Of a stretch of DNA of 64,000 nt, positions 26,642 through 36,046 are shown in pieces (positions within the stretch are counted from its first letter, which is position 1; every line of letters begins with the position of its first letter). Origin of the DNA: Campylobacter pinnipediorum subsp. caledonicus. Its GTDB lineage: Bacteria; Campylobacterota; Campylobacteria; Campylobacterales; Campylobacteraceae. A program made the position numbers and the translations under genes. The stretch spans positions 434,001 through 498,000 of the forward strand of contig NZ_CP017258.1 in assembly GCF_002022005.1 (NCBI RefSeq), read 5' to 3'. The notes under the pieces were generated by a model that did no database searches, was not told the origin of the DNA, and saw only the letters and a list, made by a program, of their open reading frames with translations.

Positions 26642-27703
26642 TTAATAAATTTTTATTTCATTATACAAACTGTCTCTTTCAACAGGCAAAAACCCAGAGC
26701 TTCTTATAAGCTCACAAAATGTTTTTAAATTTGTTCCGTTAGCACTATTTGCACCAGCAGCACTTTGTATACTTTCTTTTTCTATCGTTCCATCAAGATC
26801 ATCAGCTCCAAATTCTTGAGCTATCATTGCTAGATTAAGTGTAGATGTGGCCCAATAAGCTTTAATGTGTGCTACATTATCTAAAAGAAGTCTTGCTATG
26901 GCTATCGTTTTTAGTATCTCACTTGAACCTAGAAATTTTATATCTTTTAAGTAGTTGTTTTGTGTTTGATAAACTAGAGGAATGAATGCATTAAAGCCAT
27001 TTGTTTTATCTTGCAAGTCGCGAATTCTAAGCATATGGTCTATCCTATGCTCTCTTGATTCTATATGACCAAATAACATTGTGGCGTTACTTTGGCGACC
27101 ATGTTCGTGCCAAATTTGATGAATCTTTAGCCAATTTTCAGAGCTTACTTTTCCGTTGCAAATTCTTTTGCGTATATCCTCATCAAATATCTCAGCCCCA
27201 CCACCGGGCATACTATCCACTCCGTATTCTATCATTTTATCTATAACTTCTTCGTAGCTAAAACCACAACTTCTTGATAAAAAATCAATCTCAGCAGCAG
27301 TAAGTGCTTTTATATGTATTTGTGGATATTGTTCTTTGATTTTTTTGAAAATTTCAAGATACCACTCCCAACCACTTTGGACATTGTGAGCTGATACTAT
27401 ATGCACCTCTTTGACACCATTTTTTACACTATTTCCTACTATTTGTAGAATTTCTTCGTGCGACATTTTGTAAGGATTTGGATTTTTTCTATGTGCTGAA
27501 AATGCACAAAATTTACATATATCAGCACATATATTTGTAGGATTTATGTGTCTATTTATGTTAAAAAAAACTTTTTTTCCAAATCTTTTAACTCTTTGCT
27601 TAAATGCAAACTTTCCTAGCGTGAAAAGGTCAAGCTCATACAAGCTATATGCCTCGTGCTTGTCTATTCTTTCGCCATTTTCAAGTTTTTTAATAATATT
27701 CAT
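26642..27703 (-). CDS. mqnE: Aminodeoxyfutalosine synthase (radical SAM)
   Basis: A 353-aa radical SAM enzyme of the futalosine menaquinone pathway that joins the MqnA product to SAM to give aminodeoxyfutalosine. The cluster motif is C-x3-C-x2-C in NICADICKFCAFS, followed by VHIVSAHN and the MPGGGAEIFD segment; the C-terminal sequence IQSAAGANSANGT is characteristic of MqnE rather than MqnC. Menaquinone from this pathway feeds the respiratory enzymes in the window. Confidence 0.9.
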   Translation of the reverse strand: MNIIKKLENGERIDKHEAYSLYELDLFTLGKFAFKQRVKRFGKKVFFNINRHINPTNICADICKFCAFSAHRKNPNPYKMSHEEILQIVGNSVKNGVKEVHIVSAHNVQSGWEWYLEIFKKIKEQYPQIHIKALTAAEIDFLSRSCGFSYEEVIDKMIEYGVDSMPGGGAEIFDEDIRKRICNGKVSSENWLKIHQIWHEHGRQSNATMLFGHIESREHRIDHMLRIRDLQDKTNGFNAFIPLVYQTQNNYLKDIKFLGSSEILKTIAIARLLLDNVAHIKAYWATSTLNLAMIAQEFGADDLDGTIEKESIQSAAGANSANGTNLKTFCELIRSSGFLPVERDSLYNEIKIY

Positions 27704-27827
27704 TTGAGTAAATTTTTGCTTTCTAATTATTTTAATATTTTAGGATTATAATTAAAAAAAGCTTTATTTTTGCAAATTTTTAGTATTATCTTGTTAAAAA
27801 ATAAAAAAAGTTAGGGTAGTTTATAGT

Positions 27828-30251
27828 TTGAAAGATGTAAATAAATTTTATAAATTTTTTAGTAAAAATAGTAGAAATTTTATAAATTTTTTAATAAAAG
27901 AGCGTGATGATACATTTAAAAATATCTTTTCGGAAACACTAGCTCAATTTTTTGGTGATTTTTGTCCCGATATAGATAAGCTTCCAATAAGTATAATAGC
28001 TACCAATAAATATGCTCAAAATCTTATCTCTGTAAATTCAAAACTAGACATTATGATAGTTTATAAGGATATACAAGGCTATAATACAAAGCATTTATTA
28101 AGATCCTTGGATGAAAGATTTCAAGAGTTTGATATAAATATTAAGATTGTAGAGTTATTAAGTTTGTATGATAAATTTAAAGATGATATAAAATCAAAAA
28201 GTAAACTTTGTTTGATAAGATACATATGTGGGTCAAAAACTCTTTATAAAAGTGCAAGAGATGAGATAACAAGATTAAAAGAGTATAACAAAGATGCTTT
28301 TTTATCGTATCATATTAAAAAGCTTTTGCCTTTTGATAGTGTTCCGTTTTTGGAACAAGAGCCGAATTTAAAAACAAGCTTCGGAGGCGTTGATGATATA
28401 TACTCTTTAAATTGTATATTAAGCACCATAAGTGGAGAAAATAGCGCAAGAGTGCCATCTATGCTTTTGCTTGATGAGAAGCAAACAAGCCAGTTTAATA
28501 TATGTGTAGATTTTTTACTATCATTAAAATCAACTTTGAATTTAGTAAATAATGAAGATATTTTTAGTGAAAAAAATATAGATGAAATAACAACATTAAT
28601 GCAGACAAAATCTAAAAAATCACAAGATACAAATATTAGAATCAGTCAAAAAATTCTAAGTTGCATGAAAAATATAGGTTTATTTACCCGTTTTGTTGCC
28701 TCATCAATCACAAATTATAATTTTTCAAATTTCTCATTTTTGCAAAAAAAATTATCTAAAACAAAAGGCGGTTTTTATAATCTAAACTCAACACTTTTTG
28801 TCCATAGGCATAAAAAAATAGTGAGTTTAAAAGATCTTTTAAATAACTTTATTTTGGTTGATGATGTTTGTTATAAGATTGATATGAGCGTTATTTTTTA
28901 TATCAAAAAGGTTGTTAGTGCCGATGATGGAATGCAAAATATAAATACACAAATCAAAAAATTACTATCTAAAAATAACTCACATTGTATACTAAAAGCA
29001 TTTCTTGATGCAGGGGTTCTTAATGTCCTTATAAAGCCTATGGAAAATATAGCACTACTTCCAAAATACGATGGTTATCATAAATTTAGTGTTGATGAGC
29101 ATAGCATGTTTACCTTGTATTTTTTGGAAAATATAAAAGATAAATTTATAAAATCTCTTTATGATGATGTATGCTTGCAGGGTAAGATCATGCTTAAGAT
29201 AGTGGCTTTAATGCATGATGTTGGCAAAGGAAGTGAAGGTGAGCATGAGATAGTTGGCGCAAATATATTTAGAGCATATGCCAACAAGCTGGAGCTTAGT
29301 CCAGAAGCTGTAAATATGGGTGTTTTGCTTATAAAATATCATACCTTGATGAATGTTGTCGCAAATACCGAGGATATATATTCTCAAAGAGTTGTTTTTA
29401 GCTTCATATCAAAACTTTCAGACAAAAAAAGCTTGAAGCTTCTTTATGTTCTTACTTATTGTGTTGTTAATGCAACGGACGATAGCCTTTATACTCCATA
29501 TCTATCAAAGCTTTTAAGAAAACTTTATGATTTGTCTTTTGAGAGTTTTGATGATGAGAATTTGCTTGATGAGGCTACTAGAAGAGTAAAAAAAGAGCAT
29601 AGAATAAAAAGACACGATGAGTTTGCTGTATTAGATGAAAATATTCAAAATAAAATTTTTGAAATTTATTCAAATTTATTATTTGCAAAACATAGTGTTT
29701 TAGATATCATAAATATAACAAAAAAGGCATTTTTATGTGATGGTATAGAATTTGATTTGCAAAACACTCAAGGCTTAAGAATTAAAATCATATCTAATAG
29801 ATTTTTAAATTTGTCAGCTTTGCTTGCTGTTTTTGCCGATTTTGATCTTGCTTATATGGAAATTTTTGAGCTTTTTGATGAAAAATTTTTTATAAGACTT
29901 GAGTTTAATAAAAATATAAAAAATAGCGATCTTTTAAATTTTAAAGCAAAGGCATTAAAAGCACTAAACAGCAATGAAAAGCTTGTTTTAACAACACCTA
30001 TTATATATAAAGATGAGATAAGTTTTGATCTTAATCACTCTGACGAGTATGCTAAATTAAATATAAATGCAAAAGACCAAATAGGTCTTATGGCTTATGT
30101 GATGAGTGTTTTTTATGATATGAATTTTAAAATAACAAGTGCAAAAGTTCAAACTATCAAAAACAAAACTAGGAATTTATTTTTGATAAGCAAGAACAAT
30201 GGTTTGCATTTAAATTATGAAAAAATATTAAATTTATTAATAAGTGAGTAA
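27828..30251 (+). CDS. GlnD-like HD/ACT protein with degenerate nucleotidyltransferase domain
   Basis: An 807-aa protein laid out like bifunctional uridylyltransferase/uridylyl-removing enzyme GlnD: N-terminal nucleotidyltransferase-like region, a linker with the GlnD landmark EPNLKTSFGGVDDIYSL (about 183-200), an HD phosphohydrolase domain (H424 in HSMF and H463-D464 in LMHDVGKG), and a C-terminal ACT domain (about 725-800). The N-terminal transferase motif GG/GSxxR...DxD is not seen; only KLDIMIVY remains, so uridylyl transfer may be lost while hydrolysis is kept. Start is TTG at 27828 with a poor Shine-Dalgarno and no better in-frame ATG. It precedes glmS by 3 bp. Confidence 0.8.
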   Translation: MKDVNKFYKFFSKNSRNFINFLIKERDDTFKNIFSETLAQFFGDFCPDIDKLPISIIATNKYAQNLISVNSKLDIMIVYKDIQGYNTKHLLRSLDERFQEFDINIKIVELLSLYDKFKDDIKSKSKLCLIRYICGSKTLYKSARDEITRLKEYNKDAFLSYHIKKLLPFDSVPFLEQEPNLKTSFGGVDDIYSLNCILSTISGENSARVPSMLLLDEKQTSQFNICVDFLLSLKSTLNLVNNEDIFSEKNIDEITTLMQTKSKKSQDTNIRISQKILSCMKNIGLFTRFVASSITNYNFSNFSFLQKKLSKTKGGFYNLNSTLFVHRHKKIVSLKDLLNNFILVDDVCYKIDMSVIFYIKKVVSADDGMQNINTQIKKLLSKNNSHCILKAFLDAGVLNVLIKPMENIALLPKYDGYHKFSVDEHSMFTLYFLENIKDKFIKSLYDDVCLQGKIMLKIVALMHDVGKGSEGEHEIVGANIFRAYANKLELSPEAVNMGVLLIKYHTLMNVVANTEDIYSQRVVFSFISKLSDKKSLKLLYVLTYCVVNATDDSLYTPYLSKLLRKLYDLSFESFDDENLLDEATRRVKKEHRIKRHDEFAVLDENIQNKIFEIYSNLLFAKHSVLDIINITKKAFLCDGIEFDLQNTQGLRIKIISNRFLNLSALLAVFADFDLAYMEIFELFDEKFFIRLEFNKNIKNSDLLNFKAKALKALNSNEKLVLTTPIIYKDEISFDLNHSDEYAKLNINAKDQIGLMAYVMSVFYDMNFKITSAKVQTIKNKTRNLFLISKNNGLHLNYEKILNLLISE

Positions 30252-30254
30252 AAA

Positions 30255-32063
30255 ATGTGTGGAATAGTTGGATATATAGGCGAAAGTGAAAAGAAAAATA
30301 TAATCTTAAGTGGATTAAAAGAACTTGAATATAGGGGTTATGATAGTGCCGGAATGGCTGTAATGAGTGATGATGAGATACAGTATTTTAAGGCTGCTGG
30401 AAAGCTTGAAAACCTAGCCGATAAAACAAAAGATTTTAGTTTAAGCGGTATGGGTGTGGCTATAGGCCATACTAGGTGGGCTACTCACGGCAAACCAACA
30501 GAAATAAATGCTCACCCTCATTTAGGAGAGCATTCTTTTGTTGTTCATAATGGAATTATTGAAAACTATAAAGAGCTAAAAGATGAGTTAGAAGCAAAAG
30601 GTGTTAAGTTTATCAGTCAAACAGATACGGAAGTAATCGTTCATTTGTTTGAAGAAAATGTCAAACATACTGATGATGTATTTAAGGCATATGAGATGAG
30701 TATAGCAAGGCTAAAAGGCGCTTATGCTACCTTGCTTATAACAAAACTAGCCCCAAATAAGATATTTTTTGCAAAAGATGCAGCTCCTCTTGCAATAGCC
30801 AAAAATGATAAAGAATTATTTTTTGCATCATCTGATGCAGCGGTTATAGGTGTTGCTAGGGAGGTTGCTTATCTTGATGACAAAAGTTATGGATTTATTG
30901 GCGATGGAGATATTGAGGTTTATAAAGATTCAAAACCTATAAAACCTATGTTTATACCACTTCCAAAAGATAAAACCTATGCACAAAAAGAGGGGTATAG
31001 GTTTTTTATGGAAAAAGAGATATATGAACAAAGTAGTGTTGTGAGTGATTGTCTTATGGGTAGGGTTAAAAAACAAAAAATAGTCTTAGAGGGTGTTGAT
31101 GATGGGCTTTTAAAAGGCGTAGATGATGTTGTTTTGTGTGCTTGTGGAACAAGTTATCATGCGGCACTTACGGCTAGTTATTTGTTTGAGAGATTAGCTG
31201 GTGTTAGAGCTAAGGTTGAGATAGCTAGTGAGTTTAGATATAGACAAGCAAGACTTCATAAAAATACACTTTTTATTGTTATTAGTCAAAGTGGAGAGAC
31301 CGCTGATACTTTAGAGGCTTTAAAAATTGCAAAAGAACAAGGACTAAAAACGCTGGCTATTTGTAATGTTGATAATTCATCTATAGTCAGACTTGCTGAT
31401 ATTACACTTTTAACTAGAGCTGGCATTGAAAAAGGTGTTGCTAGCACAAAGGCTTTTGCTACTCAGGTTGTTTTGCTTTGGATGTTTGTTTTACAGATGG
31501 CTGAGGCTAAAAATAGCATAGAGCCTAAAGAGCTTGAAAAAGAGATTCAAGCCTTGCTTCATATCCCAACTGTTTTAAATATTGATTCAAAATTGCAAGA
31601 AAAAATTTATAGACTTTCTAAACATTATTTACATGGACATGGATTTTTCTTTATAGGTAGGGATATATTTTATCCACTTGCATTAGAGGGTGCTTTAAAA
31701 CTAAAGGAGATATCTTATCTACATGCAGAGGGTTATCCATCTGGCGAGATGAAGCATGGACCAATAGCCTTGGCTGATGAGAGATTATTTACTATAGCCC
31801 TTATGCCAAAAAATACGCTTTATGAAAAGACAAAAAGTAATGTTGAAGAGCTTGCGGCAAGGGATTCTTATATACTTGCTATTAGCCCATTTGAATTTGA
31901 GCTAAGTGATGATTTTATCAAAATAAAAGAGCATGAGCATGCTATGTCTGAGTTTTTTGAGATGATGGTTGTGCTTCAAATTTTAGCGCTTGAAATTTCT
32001 ATAAGACTTGGTAATAATGTAGATATGCCAAGAAATTTAGCAAAGAGTGTAACAGTAGAATAG
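30255..32063 (+). CDS. glmS: Glutamine-fructose-6-phosphate aminotransferase
   Basis: A 602-aa enzyme making glucosamine-6-phosphate for cell-wall and LOS synthesis. Cys2 (MCGIVGYIG) is the glutaminase nucleophile, with GHTRWATHG and the two C-terminal SIS isomerase domains (CGTSYHAA, SQSGETADT, EGYPSGEMKHGP). The C-terminus ends KSVTVE as usual. It is placed 3 bp after the GlnD-like gene, suggesting one transcript linking nitrogen sensing with amino-sugar synthesis (inference). Confidence 0.97.
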   Translation: MCGIVGYIGESEKKNIILSGLKELEYRGYDSAGMAVMSDDEIQYFKAAGKLENLADKTKDFSLSGMGVAIGHTRWATHGKPTEINAHPHLGEHSFVVHNGIIENYKELKDELEAKGVKFISQTDTEVIVHLFEENVKHTDDVFKAYEMSIARLKGAYATLLITKLAPNKIFFAKDAAPLAIAKNDKELFFASSDAAVIGVAREVAYLDDKSYGFIGDGDIEVYKDSKPIKPMFIPLPKDKTYAQKEGYRFFMEKEIYEQSSVVSDCLMGRVKKQKIVLEGVDDGLLKGVDDVVLCACGTSYHAALTASYLFERLAGVRAKVEIASEFRYRQARLHKNTLFIVISQSGETADTLEALKIAKEQGLKTLAICNVDNSSIVRLADITLLTRAGIEKGVASTKAFATQVVLLWMFVLQMAEAKNSIEPKELEKEIQALLHIPTVLNIDSKLQEKIYRLSKHYLHGHGFFFIGRDIFYPLALEGALKLKEISYLHAEGYPSGEMKHGPIALADERLFTIALMPKNTLYEKTKSNVEELAARDSYILAISPFEFELSDDFIKIKEHEHAMSEFFEMMVVLQILALEISIRLGNNVDMPRNLAKSVTVE

Positions 32064-32072
32064 GGGTGTTTT

Positions 32073-33017
32073 ATGAATGAAATAAAAGAAGAGATATATC
32101 TGGCAGGTGGTTGTTTTTGGGGCATGCAAGGATATTTTGATCAACTTTTAGGGGTTTTACAAACAGATGTTGGTTATGCAAATGGAGATAGTGATATAAC
32201 AAGCTATTATGATATAGCAAAAACTCATCATGCTGAAACTTTGCGTGTTGTTTTTGATAGTTCAAAGATATCTTTAGCTGAGTTATTGGCTCATTTTTTA
32301 AGGATTGTTGACCCAACATCTTTAAACAAACAAGGAAATGATGTAGGCGAGCAGTATAGAAGCGGTATTTACTATACTAATGAAAAGCAGGCAGATATAA
32401 TAAATGCAAGTTTAAAACAAGAGCAAAATAACTATGATAAGCCTTTTGTTGTTGAAGTTGAGCCTATAAAAAACTATGTTTTGGCTGAAGAATATCATCA
32501 AAAATATCTTGATAAAAACACAAATGGGTATTGTCATGTCGAACTTTCTTTGGCTAAAAAGCCACTTGATGATACTAGATTTAATAAGCCAAGTAAAGAT
32601 GAATTAAAAAAAATACTATCTGATGTTGCATTTGCTGTTACTCAAGAAAATGCAACAGAAAGACCATTTTCTAGCGAATATGATAAGTTTGGAGAAAAAG
32701 GCATTTATGTTGATATTGTTAGTAAAAAGCCACTTTTTAGCTCATCTGATAAATATGATGCTGGTTGTGGTTGGCCTAGTTTTACAAAACCTATAACAAC
32801 CGATGCTATCTCTTATAAAAATGATGATAGTCATGGTATGAAAAGGGTTGAGGTTCGTTCAAAAGTTGCTGATGGACATCTTGGACATGTTTTTGAAGAT
32901 GGTATAAAAGAAAAAGGCGGGCTTAGGTATTGTATCAATGGTGCTGCTTTGGAGTTTATTCCACTTGAAAAGATGAAGCAAATGGGGTATGAAAAATTTA
33001 TTCCTTTTGTTAGATAA
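32073..33017 (+). CDS. msrAB: Bifunctional peptide methionine sulfoxide reductase MsrA/MsrB
   Basis: A 314-aa fusion repairing both epimers of methionine sulfoxide. The MsrA half has C14 in GGCFWGMQGYF; the MsrB half has GCGWPSF and the catalytic C287 in LRYCING. The zinc CxxC pairs of many MsrB proteins are absent. There is no signal peptide, so it acts in the cytosol. A hairpin at 33027-33057 follows. Confidence 0.95.
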   Translation: MNEIKEEIYLAGGCFWGMQGYFDQLLGVLQTDVGYANGDSDITSYYDIAKTHHAETLRVVFDSSKISLAELLAHFLRIVDPTSLNKQGNDVGEQYRSGIYYTNEKQADIINASLKQEQNNYDKPFVVEVEPIKNYVLAEEYHQKYLDKNTNGYCHVELSLAKKPLDDTRFNKPSKDELKKILSDVAFAVTQENATERPFSSEYDKFGEKGIYVDIVSKKPLFSSSDKYDAGCGWPSFTKPITTDAISYKNDDSHGMKRVEVRSKVADGHLGHVFEDGIKEKGGLRYCINGAALEFIPLEKMKQMGYEKFIPFVR

Positions 33018-33026
33018 TATTTTTTT

Positions 33027-33057
33027 AATGTAAGTTATTTTTTGCATGACTTACATT
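33027..33057 (+). terminator. Hairpin after msrAB
   Basis: AATGTAAGT (33027-33035) pairs with ACTTACATT (33049-33057) with a 13-nt loop, starting 9 nt after the msrAB stop. It lacks a downstream T-run. Confidence 0.5.
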
Positions 33058-33436
33058 ATCCCCAACTCACCCCCCCCCCTTTTTTTTTACATTTTTTATT
33101 AAATATGATTTATATATTAAAATAATAACTTAATTTAATATTATAATAAAATTACTCAAGTGAATATACAAATTCAAACATCATATTGGGTTGTATAATA
33201 ATTATTTGTATATAAAAAATTAATTTTTATATTAAGATATATATTTTTTAGATTAAATTATATATGCTATATTATTTTAAATATGATATTGAAATCATTT
33301 TATTACTTTTAAAACATCTAAAAAAATCACTATTTATTGGCTTCAAAACAATAATTATTATAATTTTTAATATATCTAAATAAAATATTATATAAATATT
33401 AAATTATATAATTAATTATATAATTTAATAAAACTA
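33058..33436. other. Gene-free AT-rich spacer before the carnitine island, with a C10-T9 tract
   Basis: I see no gene here. The left end has a run of ten C (33070-33079) directly followed by nine T (33080-33088), the only long homopolymeric C run noticed in the window. The rest (to the fixA promoter) is almost pure A/T with many short TATA-like repeats and no recognisable coding remnant. It marks the junction between core genes and the cai island. Confidence 0.6.
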
Positions 33437-33466
33437 TTGACAAATTGATTGTAGTTATTATATAAT
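33437..33466 (+). promoter_or_regulatory. Near-consensus sigma-70 promoter of the carnitine operon
   Basis: TTGACA at 33437-33442 and TATAAT at 33461-33466 are both perfect consensus hexamers with an 18-nt spacer. A full -35 box is rare in Campylobacter. The operator repeats begin inside the -10 box, so the promoter is probably strong but repressed. fixA ATG lies 60 nt further on. Confidence 0.8.
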
Positions 33467-33507
33467 CACGATAATATAAAAATCATGATTATTATTTAAT
33501 CATGATT
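33464..33507 (+). promoter_or_regulatory. Three palindromic operator repeats at 17-bp spacing
   Basis: AATCACGATA (33464-33473), AATCATGATT (33481-33490) and AATCATGATT (33498-33507) recur with an exact period of 17 bp. The core ATCATGAT is self-complementary; the first copy differs at two bases. They overlap the -10 box and fill the leader up to 7 nt before AAGGAG (33515-33520), which fits binding by a repressor such as the TetR-type protein encoded at 47228. I did not find the same repeat before either porin or the regulator. Confidence 0.7.
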
Positions 33508-33525
33508 AATATTTAAGGAGCAATT

Positions 33526-34296
33526 ATGAATATAATAGTAGGATGCAAGGTTGTTCTAGAAGAACAAGACATATCTATAAATAGTGATAGGACTCTGGAC
33601 TTTAGTAAAGCTAATCCAAAAATAAATCCATTTGATTTAAATGCAATACAAACAGCCGTTGATATTAAATCAATGGTTTTGGATGAAGTAAATATCAAAG
33701 TTCTTAGTATAGGTGGAAAAAATCTTGAAAATACAAAAGTAAAAAAAGATATTTTATCAAGAGGTGCTGATGAATTAAATATTGTTATTGATGATAAATT
33801 TGATAACTTATTAGCTCATGATACCGCTGAGATATTCAAACAAGCATCTGAAAAAATTGGTTTTGATTTGATAGTGTGCGCAGATGGTTCTGCTGATTTG
33901 TTTGCTAGCCAAGTTGGTCTTAGGGCTGGTGCTTTGCTTGATATTCCTGTTATAAATAGTGTTAGTAAAATTTTATCTATTGATATAAGCAGTTCAAAGA
34001 TTATGGTTCAAAGAAAGCTTGAAAATGAAATAGAAGAGCTAGAGCTTTCATTACCAGCATTAATATGTGTTTCTACTGATATTAATGAACCTTCAATTCC
34101 TGGAATGAAAGCCATATTAGCTGCCGCAAAAAAACCAGTTAATGTTCTATCTTTTGATTGTTCAATGAGCAATATTGTAGAGCTAGTAAATGTTAATGCT
34201 CCTAAGAAAAAAGATAGATTAGGAGTTGTTTTACAAGATGATAGTGAAGAATGTGTGGTTGATTTTATATCTAACTTCAAAAAAGTGTTAAATTAA
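33526..34296 (+). CDS. fixA: Electron transfer flavoprotein beta-type subunit FixA
   Basis: A 256-aa ETF beta-family protein, the length of E. coli FixA. With FixB it forms a flavoprotein that passes electrons to crotonobetainyl-CoA reductase CaiA. The ETF-beta hallmark region CADGSADLFASQVGLRAGALLDIPVINSV (given here as family context, residues about 123-150) and the C-terminal PGMKAILAAAKKPV are visible. It is the first gene after the operator array and has AAGGAG 5 nt upstream. FixAB in the neighbourhood of cai genes is the carnitine-type ETF rather than the nitrogen-fixation type. Confidence 0.93.
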   Translation: MNIIVGCKVVLEEQDISINSDRTLDFSKANPKINPFDLNAIQTAVDIKSMVLDEVNIKVLSIGGKNLENTKVKKDILSRGADELNIVIDDKFDNLLAHDTAEIFKQASEKIGFDLIVCADGSADLFASQVGLRAGALLDIPVINSVSKILSIDISSSKIMVQRKLENEIEELELSLPALICVSTDINEPSIPGMKAILAAAKKPVNVLSFDCSMSNIVELVNVNAPKKKDRLGVVLQDDSEECVVDFISNFKKVLN

Positions 34297-34308
34297 GAGG
34301 ATTTTAAT

Positions 34309-35238
34309 ATGAGTAAAGTTTCTAATATATGGGTATTAGGTGATACATTAGGCAAAATAGAAGAAATTATGGGTGGCGCTAAAAATCTTGGTGAAAAAGT
34401 TACATGCTTTGTTTTTGGAAGCAAAAAAGATGAAGCAAAAAAGATGTTTTCTTTTGGCGCTGATGAAGTTTTTTGTAGTGAAGAAGATGATATTTTTGAA
34501 AATTTTAGTTCTACTGTAATAGCTAATATTGAAAACCAAAGTGGCGTTATTCTTATGCCAAATACAAAGCGTTGCAAAGTAATGGCTGGTATTTTAGGTG
34601 CAAAACTAAATGCTGGTGTTAGCACAGAAGCTAATGATATAAAAATTGTTGAAAACTCTGTAGAAAGCATGAAGATGATGTATGGAGGTTTGGCTATAGC
34701 TACAGAAAAAATTAATTCAAAAATAGCCATAGTTCTTGTTAATTCTGGTACTTTTGAACAAGCTAATGGCAACTGTTCAAACGATGGTGAAGTAAAAGAA
34801 TTGCAGTTGGTAAAATCAAACACAAGTATCAAATGTATAAATAAGCTTCCTAAAACAGCAAGTAGTGTTGATTTGGGTAAAGCTAAAAAAATTATAGCTG
34901 TTGGTAGAGGTATAGCAAAAGAAGAAGATCTGGAAATGATAAAAGAGTTATGCGCTGCAATAGGCGCAGAACTTGGTTGCTCTCGTCCTATAGCAGAAGG
35001 AAAAAAATGGATGGAGCATGAGAGATATATAGGTATATCAAGTGTTATGGCGAAACCTGATGTTTATATATCTATAGGAATTTCTGGACAGATTCAACAT
35101 ATGGTTGGAGTTAAAGATGCAGATAAAATTATAGTTATCAATAAAGACAAAAATGCTCCAATATTTGATTATGCTGATTATGGAATAGTTGGTGATTTGT
35201 ATAAAGTAGTGCCTGCACTTATAAATTCTTTAAAATAG
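34309..35238 (+). CDS. fixB: Electron transfer flavoprotein alpha-type subunit FixB
   Basis: A 309-aa ETF alpha-family protein, partner of FixA. The C-terminal FAD domain has the family motif AVGRGI, then CSRPIAEGKKWMEHERYIG and the SIGISGQIQH and NKDKNAPIFDYADYGIVGD segments that hold FAD. It begins 12 bp after fixA. The FixABCX set may couple NADH oxidation to ferredoxin/quinone and carnitine-pathway reduction by flavin bifurcation, as proposed for related systems; direct evidence here is only gene content. Confidence 0.93.
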   Translation: MSKVSNIWVLGDTLGKIEEIMGGAKNLGEKVTCFVFGSKKDEAKKMFSFGADEVFCSEEDDIFENFSSTVIANIENQSGVILMPNTKRCKVMAGILGAKLNAGVSTEANDIKIVENSVESMKMMYGGLAIATEKINSKIAIVLVNSGTFEQANGNCSNDGEVKELQLVKSNTSIKCINKLPKTASSVDLGKAKKIIAVGRGIAKEEDLEMIKELCAAIGAELGCSRPIAEGKKWMEHERYIGISSVMAKPDVYISIGISGQIQHMVGVKDADKIIVINKDKNAPIFDYADYGIVGDLYKVVPALINSLK

Positions 35239-35248
35239 GGGGTGTTGT

Positions 35249-36037
35249 ATGAGAGATTATTTTGGCTCAAATGAAGTTATTAGTGAGCTTAGAGATGATG
35301 GTATTTTGGTTTTAACCATAAATAGACCAGAAAAAAGAAATGCCTTAAATGGTGTAACTTCTGCGAAGATGGAAGAGATCATTAATAAGGCCGAAAAAGA
35401 TAGTGATGTTAGGGTTATCATTATAACAGGTGCTGGTGAAAAAAGCTTTTGCGCAGGAGAAGATTTAAGCGAACTAAGTAGTACTGGTGAGTGTCAAACT
35501 GTAATGGAGCATGGTTTTGGAGGTCTTACTAATAGACTTTGCCCTAAGCCTATAATTTGTGCTGTTAATGGAACAGCTGTTGGCGGAGGTATGGAAATAG
35601 CTGTATCTTGCGACATAATAGTTGCTGTAAAAGGCGCTAGATTTGGTCTTCCTGAAGTTAAAGTTGGGCTTATAGCATCAACAGGTGGAATAGTAAGAAT
35701 GGCTAGAGAATTACCTAGAAAAATTGCTATGGAATTATGCTTAACAGGAAAATTAATATATGCCGATGAAGCTAAAGAAATAGGTATTGTTAATTATGTT
35801 GTTGAGCCTGAAGAGTTAATGAATAAGGCGATAGAAATTGCTGAGCAAATAGCGGCAAATGCTCCTTTATCTCTAAAAATAACAAAAGAGATTATGCATG
35901 TAGCTCCTTCTATGTCTGTAGATGATGCTATGAGATATTCAGATGTAGCTTATCGTTTTATAGAAAAAACGCAAGATGGCATAGAGGGATCTTTGGCATT
36001 TATGGAAAAAAGAAAGCCTAATTGGAAAGGAAAATAA
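35249..36037 (+). CDS. caiD: Carnitinyl-CoA dehydratase (crotonase family)
   Basis: A 262-aa enoyl-CoA hydratase/isomerase family enzyme matching E. coli CaiD in length. It interconverts L-carnitinyl-CoA and crotonobetainyl-CoA. Crotonase motifs: NRPEKRNALNG, the oxyanion-hole segments GEKSFCAGEDL and GTAVGGGMEIAVSCDI, and GLPEVKVGL carrying a candidate catalytic Glu. The C-terminus (SLAFMEKRKPNWKGK) is typical. It lies 10 bp after fixB, whereas in E. coli caiD is in the separate caiTABCDE operon. Confidence 0.92.
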   Translation: MRDYFGSNEVISELRDDGILVLTINRPEKRNALNGVTSAKMEEIINKAEKDSDVRVIIITGAGEKSFCAGEDLSELSSTGECQTVMEHGFGGLTNRLCPKPIICAVNGTAVGGGMEIAVSCDIIVAVKGARFGLPEVKVGLIASTGGIVRMARELPRKIAMELCLTGKLIYADEAKEIGIVNYVVEPEELMNKAIEIAEQIAANAPLSLKITKEIMHVAPSMSVDDAMRYSDVAYRFIEKTQDGIEGSLAFMEKRKPNWKGK

Positions 36038-36046
36038 TTTTTTTTT

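Noticed and set aside
33058-33436. CRISPR-like or IS-end repeats in the AT-rich spacer
   Set aside because: Repeats are short A/T strings without regular spacing; no terminal inverted repeats or transposase fragments were seen.
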